A stretch of 42,410 nt of DNA from an uncultured Verrucomicrobiota bacterium. Lineage in GTDB: Bacteria; Verrucomicrobiota; Kiritimatiellia; RFP12; UBA1067. The notes below the pieces were generated by a model. That model searched no databases, was not told where the DNA came from, and worked only from the letters and a program-made list of their open reading frames with translations. This document shows, piece by piece, positions 1 through 8,177 of this stretch. The position numbers and the translations under genes were made by a program. Where the stretch lies: positions 1 through 42,410 of the forward strand of contig CAMORM010000006.1 in assembly GCA_946623785.1 (NCBI GenBank), read 5' to 3'. The stretch's first letter is position 1. Each line of letters opens with the position of its first letter.

Positions 1-2
1 TC

Positions 3-281
3 TGGGCGCGTCCGCTCGCGGACGGCTCCATTGCGGTCGGTCTTTTGAACTATGGACTGGACGAACGCGAAATCGCCTTTGACATGGCGGCGGCGGGCAT
101 GGAAGGCGAGTGGAAAGTCCGCGACTGCTGGCGCCAGAAGGACGAGGGGACGGCGAAGGGCGTCTATAGGACGCGCGTCTATGGACATGCGACGCATCTT
201 GTCCGCTTCATTCCGGGGAACGGGGAACGGGGAACGGGGAACGGGAGACTGCGCGTCGCCGACATTCGCGAAGGAAGATGA
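3..281 (+). CDS. C-terminal fragment of alpha-galactosidase-like glycoside hydrolase (GH27-like), truncated by window start
   Basis: Open frame from the window edge reads WARPLADGSIAVGLLNYGLDEREIAFDMAAAGMEGEWKVRDCWRQKDEG...HATHLVRF, resembling the C-terminal beta-sandwich of GH27 alpha-galactosidases (WxRPLxDGSxAVGLxN; VRDxWxxKDxG; HxxxLVR). Confidence 0.6.
   Translation, partial: WARPLADGSIAVGLLNYGLDEREIAFDMAAAGMEGEWKVRDCWRQKDEGTAKGVYRTRVYGHATHLVRFIPGNGERGTGNGRLRVADIREGR
215..242. repeat. Four perfect tandem copies of the 7-mer GGGGAAC
   Basis: Direct reading: ggggaac x4 at 215-242, followed by a partial copy (gggag). Confidence 0.9.
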
Positions 282-299
282 AAACAAGGAGATTGGAAA

Positions 300-2282
300 T
301 TGGCATTGGCAATACTGCCAGCACTGGCAACATTTAACGCGGCGCTTGCTGCCGCGCAGCTTGTCGCGCTGCCGTTCGAGAAGGACGTCGGAGTCAGTTC
401 TCCCCGCCACGATCCCGTCGGCGCGGGCGTTATAGAGGTTGCCGCGCCGAGGCCGCGCGGCGGAGCTGTCGTAAAGGCGGAGAACTACGGCTTTGCGGTG
501 ACGAACGACGACAACGGCGCGGCGATTGCCGCCGCCGTGCGCGAGGCCAAGCGCGTCGGCGCGGCGAAGGTCCTGCTCGCGCCAGGCGTATACAGATGCT
601 TCGGCGACCCCATCGCGATTGACGGACTTGAAGACTTCGAACTTGACGGATGCGGCGCGGAGCTTGTCTTCCGCCGTGCGCCATCCTATCCGATCGAGCC
701 TTCCTGGGACCATGACGGGTCAGGCGCGAACTTCGTGATCCGCAACTGCCGCCGCGTGAAGGTCGGCAACATGACCTGCGACTGGGACTGGCATACGATG
801 CCGCTGGCCACGTGCGCGAAGGTCGCGGCGACGCATGTGGATGATGCCGACAATGAGTCCTATATCGACTACGACCTCGTCGGATGCGGCGAGCGGCATC
901 CCTACTACGGCAAGGCGTTTCCCGTGCAGCGCACACAGCCGATGACTGAGGATTTTCGCCGGTTCGACCGCGGTCCCAACATCTGGCACGGCACGTACGA
1001 GGGCGAGATGGGCTGCAAGACGCGTTGGCTCTCCCCGACGCGCGTCAGGGTCTACCCGTTCGTCGAGGACCCCGGACTCGTTCGCTGGACGGGACCGAAC
1101 AAGCGCGAGTTTTCGCCGAAGCTCAACAGGGGCTCAGTCCGGCAGCACAAGGTCGGCGAGACGTACCGCATCGCACACGCCTACTACGGGAAGGGCGGCT
1201 TCACGCTCGTTTCGAACGAGGACTTCGAGCTGCACGACGTAGAGATCCCGGCGTGCTTTGGCCATGCCGTCTACGTCGGCGGGAAGCAGAAGAACTGGCG
1301 CATCAAGAACGTCACCGTAGCGCCGCGCGACTGGCGGCATCCGATTTCGTCTTCGGCTGACACCATCCACTTCGTCCGTTCGCACGGCAACGCGGTCATC
1401 GACAACCTTACCGTGAAACTCGAGCAGGACGATGCCATCAACGTCCACGACCGCTTTACCGTGGCGAAGCGAATCGCGCCGCGGACGCTGCAGGTCGTTC
1501 TGGAGCGCGGCGCGCGGTATTTCCGTCCTGGCGAGGGGAATACGGTCGAGCTTCTTGACCCCGGCTACAACACGACGGGGTGGAAGGGGAAGTGCGTCGG
1601 GACGGAAGGCGAGACGATTCTGGTCGACCGCGATCTTCCTGCATCCAACCCCGAAGAAGGGTATTTCCTCCTCTTCGACCGCACTGCGTCATCTGACGGC
1701 GTGATCATCCGCAACTGCACGTTCGAGGACATGGAGATGCGCACGCTCGTCAACGCGTCGAACGCGACGATTGAGGATTGCGTGTTCCGCCGGACGAACG
1801 GCGACGCCTTGCGCTGCATCGCCGACTACACGCTCAAGTGGTGGGCCGAGGGAATGGGCACCACAAACGTAGTTGTGAGGAACTGCCGTTTTGAGGGGAA
1901 CTGCGTGAGGGAGCTAGTCGGGTCCTACTATTCGCTTGGCGCGGACTTCGTGACGTGGCTGGGCTGTCCGGAGCAGGTGAAGCCGGAGCGCCTGAACCGC
2001 CGCTTCATCTCCGACATCCTTGTGGAAGGCTGCGAGTTCGTCGACTCGCTTGGCTATTTCGCAGACCTGCGCTTCGGCACTGGGCTCACGTTCAGGAACA
2101 ACCGCATTGTCCTCACGGGGAAACGCGACCGCTGCAGGGCGAACTCCGGCTTCGCCCGCGTCGAGCGCGTGACGGACGTTGTCTTCGAGGGCAACGTCTT
2201 CGAGCGTCCCGATGGCGCGCCCGCGCCGTGCGTCGAAGTCGCAGACAACGTGAAGGGGCTCGTCTTGAAGGGGAACCGCTGA
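300..2282 (+). CDS. Secreted right-handed parallel beta-helix protein (pectate-lyase-superfamily / GH110-like)
   Basis: 660 aa; TTG start with AAGGAG at 286-291 (8-nt spacing); hydrophobic N-terminus; NGAAIAAAVREAKRVGAAKVLLAPGVYRC; repeated 'VIRNCxF.D' rungs; DDAINVHDRF resembles a GH110 motif. Confidence 0.75.
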   Translation: MALAILPALATFNAALAAAQLVALPFEKDVGVSSPRHDPVGAGVIEVAAPRPRGGAVVKAENYGFAVTNDDNGAAIAAAVREAKRVGAAKVLLAPGVYRCFGDPIAIDGLEDFELDGCGAELVFRRAPSYPIEPSWDHDGSGANFVIRNCRRVKVGNMTCDWDWHTMPLATCAKVAATHVDDADNESYIDYDLVGCGERHPYYGKAFPVQRTQPMTEDFRRFDRGPNIWHGTYEGEMGCKTRWLSPTRVRVYPFVEDPGLVRWTGPNKREFSPKLNRGSVRQHKVGETYRIAHAYYGKGGFTLVSNEDFELHDVEIPACFGHAVYVGGKQKNWRIKNVTVAPRDWRHPISSSADTIHFVRSHGNAVIDNLTVKLEQDDAINVHDRFTVAKRIAPRTLQVVLERGARYFRPGEGNTVELLDPGYNTTGWKGKCVGTEGETILVDRDLPASNPEEGYFLLFDRTASSDGVIIRNCTFEDMEMRTLVNASNATIEDCVFRRTNGDALRCIADYTLKWWAEGMGTTNVVVRNCRFEGNCVRELVGSYYSLGADFVTWLGCPEQVKPERLNRRFISDILVEGCEFVDSLGYFADLRFGTGLTFRNNRIVLTGKRDRCRANSGFARVERVTDVVFEGNVFERPDGAPAPCVEVADNVKGLVLKGNR

Positions 2283-2338
2283 CCGGTCGTTCGGCCCAGA
2301 TGTTCTACAAGCACACAATCGGGATTGCGCAGTAGCCG

Positions 2339-2965
2339 CTATCCCGTAATCAAGCCGAGGTTGATGGCGGCTGACACGGCCTCCGCGCGCGTGCTTGCCC
2401 CGAGGCTCTGGAAAATCTTCATCACGTGGTCTTTCACGGTCACGGGCGAGACGCCGATTATCTGGGCGATTTCCTTGTTGGAGAAGCCCTTGGCCACGAG
2501 ATTGAGTATCTCCAGCTTGCGGGGGGTCATTTCCGCCATGAACGAGAAGCTTTCGAGCGAGTGGCGTATTTCGTCGCTTACGACATTCCCTCCCTCGGCG
2601 ACGCAGCGGATGGCGTCTATTATCTGCGGACACGACGAGTTCTTCTCCAGCGCGCCGGATGCTCCTGCGTCCATTGCCCGCTTGAGCTCCACCGATGTCG
2701 CGAACGAAGTGAGGACGAGTATCTTCACCTCGGGGTTCTCCGCGCGAATCTGCGCGGTCGCCTCGGCACCGCTTAGCTCCGGCATCTGCAGGTCCATCAG
2801 CACGACGTCGGGCTTGAGCTCCCGCGCGAGCCTCACGGCTTCGAGCCCGTTGTCTGCTTCGCCCGCTACCTCGAAGCCGTCCGAATAGTTGAGGACCGTC
2901 GCTATGCCCATCCTCACGACCGTGTGGTCGTCGGCCAGCAGAACACGTATGTTTTTCCCTTTCAT
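2339..2965 (-). CDS. NarL/FixJ-family response regulator (REC + LuxR HTH)
   Basis: N-terminus VLLADDHTVVRMGI, DVVLMDLQMPELSG, C-terminal LTPRE-like MTPRKLEILNLVAKGFSNKEIAQIIGVSPVTVKDHV. Confidence 0.95.
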   Translation of the reverse strand: MKGKNIRVLLADDHTVVRMGIATVLNYSDGFEVAGEADNGLEAVRLARELKPDVVLMDLQMPELSGAEATAQIRAENPEVKILVLTSFATSVELKRAMDAGASGALEKNSSCPQIIDAIRCVAEGGNVVSDEIRHSLESFSFMAEMTPRKLEILNLVAKGFSNKEIAQIIGVSPVTVKDHVMKIFQSLGASTRAEAVSAAINLGLITG

Positions 2966-2969
2966 GACT

Positions 2970-5033
2970 TCACTCCCCCTCCGGAAGGGTTATCGTTGTC
3001 TTTGTGCCCGAGCCCGGAGCGCTCTCGATCTTTATCGTCCCCTTGGCGGCGCGGACGCGCTCGCAGACGCCCCTGAGCCCGAAGTGGCCGTCGTCAGGCC
3101 CGGGAGCTGCAGAGACGTCGAACCCGCATCCGTTGTCGCGCACCGAGAACGAGATGCGGCCGTCGCTGCATTCGCCGGCTATCCATATCTTCGTGGCCTT
3201 TCCGTGCCGCACGGAGTTGACGACGAGTTCTCTTGCGATGCTCAGTATGCAGTGGACCTTTGATTCCGAGAGAAGGCTGCGCTGGACATTGAACCTCACG
3301 GTCGCCTTGATGTCGCCAGAATGCGGCGCGATCGCGCGGCTTACGGCCTCCGTCATGTCCTTCTCGTCGAAGGTCCTGCTCCTGAGGTCCCAGAGGCAGT
3401 CCCGCAGCTCGCGCCTGCAAAGGGCGAGCATCTGCCTCGCCGTCGCGAGGCATTTCGTGAGCGCCGGGTTGTCGCCGCGGTTCACTATGTTGGCGGAGTC
3501 GATCTGCAGCGCGATTCCGGTGAGGGACTGCGACACGGCGTCGTGAAGCTCCGTGGCGAGGTGTGTGCGCTCCTCCGTCTTGGTCTGCGCGCGGACGTGC
3601 GCCACGCGCTCGTCGAAGAGCTGGCGTCCGCGGCGGTCGTATCTGGACTTCAGCACGACCCATGCAAGCGAGACGAGGCCAATCACGAGGAGAAGGTGTA
3701 TCACGATTGTCGTCAGGACCTTGACTGTCAGCACTGGCTTTGCCAGCACCGTGAGCCCGCCCTGCGGAAGAGGGACGATCGTCACCCCCATGAACCTCGG
3801 GAACGTCGTCACCGCTGGGTCGCTTTCGAACACCGATTCGCACACGCCCGTAACGCGGACTGTCGCGCCGATGAGGCCGCGCGTGTCGATTGAGCTAGAC
3901 GACATGTCGACTGCGACGAACCGTCCGCGGTCCTCTATCCAGAGGAAATCCCCCGAGAGTACGATCTTCGGCGCGACCGCGACCTTGCCCGTTACCGATA
4001 CGACAAGCCTCGTGAATCCGTTCAGGTGGCGCGCCCTGCCGCGGATCGTGTCGAGGTCGGACATCCACGGCTTCGGCATCGCCACCTCAGGTGCGTCAGG
4101 TGCGGTCGAGAATACGGCGTCGTGCATCCTGGGGCCGGCGCAGTCGTACGATACGAAACCTGACGCCCAGACCACAGTGCCGGGCTGTGGACGCTTGGCG
4201 TCCGTCTGCGGGATGACCTTCGCTATTTCGTCGTGCGAGGTGTTGATGTATACGGCCTGCTCGCATTCGGCCACGACTAGGCCCCTGATCCTGACCTTGT
4301 GCCTGAAGTCGCCCCGCCGCTCGCGCCAGGTGAAGGTCTCCGTATCGCGAGGAGGGTCGTCGAAAACCGGCGCGACCGCAGGCGGTGGAGTTATCGTCCT
4401 TATGCTGTTTTCGCCGGCCAGCAGGAAGTCTTCCGAGAATGTCATGCGGCGTGTTTTTGCCGCGACAATGGCATGCACCTCGACCTCTGCGTCGGTCATG
4501 GCGAGCAGCCGGTCGAGGGGGTGCTCTGAGGATGATGTCGAAACGCGGACGTCGCCTGACGGCGTTCGCAGCACGAACCAGTTCACGGCTGGGTTCGACT
4601 CGTCCTGGATCACGGACGAAACGATGCCCCTGACCCTGACGAACTCGTGGTGGCGCCTGCCGGAGACGATTTCGCCGCCTGTGGCCTCCGCCCCGGGTGG
4701 GAATGGCTCGTGTCCCAGAATCTCGACGCTGTATACGACGTTTGCCAGTCGGGTAAGGATGTCGGCCCCGATTTCGTCGCGAGGTTTCTCCTTCGCCGCC
4801 CGGAGCCTTACGACGTCCCCGCTTCTGACCTTTGGATGCGCTTCCGGCTTTTCGATCCAGAAGGACACCGGCCTGTAATGGCCGTCGCCTCCTTCCGGCA
4901 CAAGAACCGAAAGCTTCACGGACTGCCTGGTCCTTACCTGTGCGACCTGCCCGGTGCACTCGACCTGCTCGTTGGTTCCACCTGCTGCAGCAAGTGCCAC
5001 GGCTAGCGCGGCAAGATGAAGTACGGTTTTCAC
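2970..5033 (-). CDS. Membrane sensor histidine kinase (HisKA_3 + HATPase) with long extracytoplasmic OB-fold-like region
   Basis: Likely GTG start at 5033 (VKTVLHLAALAVALAAAGG signal peptide); TM near VLTTIVIHLLLVIGLVSLAWVVL; H-box THLATELHDAVSQSLTGIALQID; N/G boxes ELVVNSVRHGKA, VRDNGCGFD, HFGLRGVCERV; 4 nt from the response regulator. Confidence 0.92.
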   Translation of the reverse strand: MKTVLHLAALAVALAAAGGTNEQVECTGQVAQVRTRQSVKLSVLVPEGGDGHYRPVSFWIEKPEAHPKVRSGDVVRLRAAKEKPRDEIGADILTRLANVVYSVEILGHEPFPPGAEATGGEIVSGRRHHEFVRVRGIVSSVIQDESNPAVNWFVLRTPSGDVRVSTSSSEHPLDRLLAMTDAEVEVHAIVAAKTRRMTFSEDFLLAGENSIRTITPPPAVAPVFDDPPRDTETFTWRERRGDFRHKVRIRGLVVAECEQAVYINTSHDEIAKVIPQTDAKRPQPGTVVWASGFVSYDCAGPRMHDAVFSTAPDAPEVAMPKPWMSDLDTIRGRARHLNGFTRLVVSVTGKVAVAPKIVLSGDFLWIEDRGRFVAVDMSSSSIDTRGLIGATVRVTGVCESVFESDPAVTTFPRFMGVTIVPLPQGGLTVLAKPVLTVKVLTTIVIHLLLVIGLVSLAWVVLKSRYDRRGRQLFDERVAHVRAQTKTEERTHLATELHDAVSQSLTGIALQIDSANIVNRGDNPALTKCLATARQMLALCRRELRDCLWDLRSRTFDEKDMTEAVSRAIAPHSGDIKATVRFNVQRSLLSESKVHCILSIARELVVNSVRHGKATKIWIAGECSDGRISFSVRDNGCGFDVSAAPGPDDGHFGLRGVCERVRAAKGTIKIESAPGSGTKTTITLPEGE

Positions 5034-5089
5034 ATCTAATAGTTTCTCATATTTGCCGCTCGTGCGCAAGAGCCTCCGTGCTTCTGCCG

Positions 5090-5107
5090 ACCCTCCGTTT
5101 GGAGGGT
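5090..5107. promoter_or_regulatory. Perfect inverted repeat ACCCTCC-gttt-GGAGGGT adjoining a predicted promoter (operator candidate)
   Basis: 7-bp perfect arms directly abutting TTGCCT (5107-5112), in the divergent spacer between histidine kinase and esterase. Confidence 0.5.
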
Positions 5108-5136
5108 TGCCTGGTTTTCTCAGCCTGTTGTATACT
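5107..5136 (+). promoter_or_regulatory. Sigma70-like promoter for the AXE1 esterase
   Basis: TTGCCT (5107-5112) - 18 bp - TATACT (5131-5136); ATG at 5172. Confidence 0.5.
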
Positions 5137-5171
5137 CCCCACCGACACGAGCCCCAGGATTTTTTCCGCAA

Positions 5172-8126
5172 ATGAACAAGACAGCCATGAAGAAGTTTTT
5201 CGCCGTTGCGCTCGCGCTCTGCGCCGCGCAGTCGCTCGCCGCGCACACCGAAGTCGCGAAGGCCCCGCGGCTGCCGTTCATGCGCGGAATGGGCTTCGAC
5301 GGCTACTACGACGAACTCCAGGGCGCGGCTCCGTCCGTGGCCGATCCGGCGGACATCAAGCTCAAGGCCGCTACGGACAAGGCGAACCCGATCGACTACG
5401 TCGAGGGCGAGACGATCCGCTTCGACTTCCGGCTCGACGGCGTGGGCGAATGTGCGCTGCCTGCGGAGCTGACCCCGGCCTACGTTGTCTGGGAGCGCAC
5501 GGCGGACGACGGCATCAGCGTGAAGGGCACCAACACGATCTCCGCAACCCAGGGGTTCTCGATCACTACCAGCCTCGCCACCAACGGCTTTGTGCACATC
5601 CAGGCGTACCTCGCCGGATCAGACAAGAAGAAGTATGCGTATACGGACGCCAGCGGGAAGACGGCCAACATCGCGTTCACCGGCGGCGCTGGCGTCGCGA
5701 CTGAGAAGATGAGGCTCACCACCGCCGAGCCTGCCGACTTCCAGCGGTTCTGGCGCGATGCGAAGGCGAAGCTTGCCGCCGTGCCGCTGGACGGCGCGGA
5801 GCTGGTCGAGGTGTTCCCCAAGTCTTCTGTGACAAACACCTATCGCTACTATGCGGCAAAGATTCCGTGTTTTGGACCGCATCCTGTGACAGGCTGGCTC
5901 ACGATCCCGAAGAACGCGCATCCTGGCACCCTCAAGGCCAAGGCAGCCTTCGACGGATACAGCGTGGCCATCGCCCAGCCGTCGCTCCCGACCGACAAGC
6001 CCGGGACGGATACGATGCTCTTCCACGTCAATGCGCACGGTTATGACATGGTCGGACGGGACGCGCAGTACTACACGGACTTCACCACTGAAGTCAACGG
6101 TCCCTACCATCCGGTGTTCCCCGGCTCCAGCAGGCCGTATTCGCACGGACTCGCCCCGCAGGACTACGACAACCCCACGAACGCATACTTCTACTACATG
6201 GCGCTCAGGGTCGTGCGCGCGTTCGACTACCTCAAGTCTAGGCCCGAGTGGAACGGCGCAGACTTAATCGCCGAGGGCGGAAGCCAGGGCGGTCTCCAGA
6301 CGATGTGGGCGGGCAGCCTTGTCGACGGCATTTCCAAGATCAGGCCCTACATCACCTGGGGATGCGACATCGGCAACTACCTAAACACGACGGGTCCTCT
6401 CCTCTCCAACACATGGGGCATGCCCAACGTGGCTGGCGCATACTATTTCGACGCGGCCCTGCACGCGAAGCGCGTCCCGCGCACCTGCGTGGCCGAAATC
6501 ACGCGCATCGGAATGGGCGACTACACGTGTCCGCCGCGCGGCGTGCTGCTCAGCTACTACAACATGAAATGCGCGGCGTCGGCGAAGCTCGTACAGGGTT
6601 CCGACCACAGCGAAAGCTCCGTGCCGCCGCAGCCGAACCAGGAGTTCACAATCTCAAAGGAGGTTGAGGTTGAGCCGCCCCAGGTGTCGGCCTCAGATGC
6701 GCCGGGATTCGACTACACGAACCGCGTTGTCACGGTGTCGAACGTTGCGGACGGCTCCAGTCTGACGCTTACTGCGACTGCGCCCGACGGTTCGGCTGTG
6801 TCCGCAACGGCTACGGTCGACGCAAATGGACAGGCGGTGTTCGACATCGCGACTGTTCCCGGAACGCCCTACAGCTACGTTGTCTCTTCGAACGGCGGAA
6901 TGGTCGCGGCTGGCGGGTTCCTCGCCGGCGGATGGGACGCCAAAGGCTCCCTCTTCTCGGCAGCGCCCGACGGCTTCGGCGGCTCGACCGAGCGGAACGG
7001 GGTGTGGATCGCGGCGCCGTCCGGCACGAACGCCGAGCACTACGTGGTGGGGTGCGCAGCGGACTTCGCGCTTTCGCAGGATGCCTCCGCCGCAACGGCG
7101 GAAAGGCTTGTATGCGTGGACGCATCGGTGCAGTACGGCTTCTTTGACAAAGCTGACGACCTGCCAGACGGCAGAATCGGCGCGTGCATCGGCGCAATGA
7201 CCGCCGCTGAGAGCGACGGCGCGGCGGTTTGGATGGTAGGGACCGACGACGGATGGGCGGCCCTCTTCGGCGGTCCCGCACCTGAGCTCGACACGCCGTA
7301 CGTGCTGCGCATGGAGGCCGACTTCAGGAACGCCACGCCGAAGGTCCGCTGCTCGGTGAGCAACGACGGAGGCGCGAGCTTCGCGGTGCTCTCAGACGCG
7401 CTCGGCAACACCTGGCACGCAGCGTCCAGGACCTCGCTCGCCGGCGTTGCGCTCGACGGAAGCGGGCTTGTCGGCTCCATCGGCGGCGCTCTCGCAAACG
7501 CGGACGTGGCGCAGGCCGATGACGTTGGGTATGCGTCGCTTGCTGACGCCATCGCGGCGTCGACCAATTCGCTTGCGCTCCTCACGAACGCGACTTGGCC
7601 GCAGGGCGCGCCGGTCGGGACGATAGCCCTGGACTGCGCCGGTCATGCCCTCGCGGGAGTTTCGCCCGACGGAAGCGGCAGGGCCGTCGTTTCGAGCGGC
7701 TACTCGGCGATACCTGGCGAGGGAAAGGTCAACATCACGCTCGCGCAGGCGGCTCAGCTTGGCGTTGCCACGGAGGGCAGGACGCCGGCGCAGATTGCGT
7801 CGGCACTAGCGGCGAATGGGGCGAACGGAATCCCGCTCTGGAAGAGCTACGCACTCGGGCTGAACCCTGCCGACGCCACGGCAAGGCCCAGGGCCGCGAT
7901 TGCGGTCAACGGGGAGACGGTCGAGCTCAGGCTCGTCGGCATAGCGGTCAACACGGAATCGGGCGCGACAGTCACGTACAGGGTGTGCAGGTTCAGCGAC
8001 CTTGCAGACATCGACGAGCAGATGGTCGTCGGAGCCTTTGCGGCCGGAGAAAAGGCGGAGATCCCGAAGGCGGATGGCGAGGACCGGATGTTCTACCGCC
8101 TCGCTGTGGACATCAGAGGCTATTGA
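5172..8126 (+). CDS. Secreted acetylxylan esterase/cephalosporin-deacetylase-like (CE7/AXE1) with long modular C-terminal extension
   Basis: AEGGSQGGLQTMWAG nucleophile elbow, TWGCDIGNYLN, GMGDYTCPP..., DHSES; roughly 480 aa follow the esterase domain, ending ...NGIPLWKSYALGLNPAD...FYRLAVDIRGY. Confidence 0.85.
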   Translation: MNKTAMKKFFAVALALCAAQSLAAHTEVAKAPRLPFMRGMGFDGYYDELQGAAPSVADPADIKLKAATDKANPIDYVEGETIRFDFRLDGVGECALPAELTPAYVVWERTADDGISVKGTNTISATQGFSITTSLATNGFVHIQAYLAGSDKKKYAYTDASGKTANIAFTGGAGVATEKMRLTTAEPADFQRFWRDAKAKLAAVPLDGAELVEVFPKSSVTNTYRYYAAKIPCFGPHPVTGWLTIPKNAHPGTLKAKAAFDGYSVAIAQPSLPTDKPGTDTMLFHVNAHGYDMVGRDAQYYTDFTTEVNGPYHPVFPGSSRPYSHGLAPQDYDNPTNAYFYYMALRVVRAFDYLKSRPEWNGADLIAEGGSQGGLQTMWAGSLVDGISKIRPYITWGCDIGNYLNTTGPLLSNTWGMPNVAGAYYFDAALHAKRVPRTCVAEITRIGMGDYTCPPRGVLLSYYNMKCAASAKLVQGSDHSESSVPPQPNQEFTISKEVEVEPPQVSASDAPGFDYTNRVVTVSNVADGSSLTLTATAPDGSAVSATATVDANGQAVFDIATVPGTPYSYVVSSNGGMVAAGGFLAGGWDAKGSLFSAAPDGFGGSTERNGVWIAAPSGTNAEHYVVGCAADFALSQDASAATAERLVCVDASVQYGFFDKADDLPDGRIGACIGAMTAAESDGAAVWMVGTDDGWAALFGGPAPELDTPYVLRMEADFRNATPKVRCSVSNDGGASFAVLSDALGNTWHAASRTSLAGVALDGSGLVGSIGGALANADVAQADDVGYASLADAIAASTNSLALLTNATWPQGAPVGTIALDCAGHALAGVSPDGSGRAVVSSGYSAIPGEGKVNITLAQAAQLGVATEGRTPAQIASALAANGANGIPLWKSYALGLNPADATARPRAAIAVNGETVELRLVGIAVNTESGATVTYRVCRFSDLADIDEQMVVGAFAAGEKAEIPKADGEDRMFYRLAVDIRGY

Positions 8127-8177
8127 CAAGTTGGATTTTAAACCATACAAAAAACAACAACACCTGGAGGCGAAAAC

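Noticed and set aside
5034-5597. N-terminal extension of the histidine kinase ORF up to 5597
   Set aside because: Would overlap the AXE1 gene antisense; a GTG at 5033 followed by a signal peptide is a better start.
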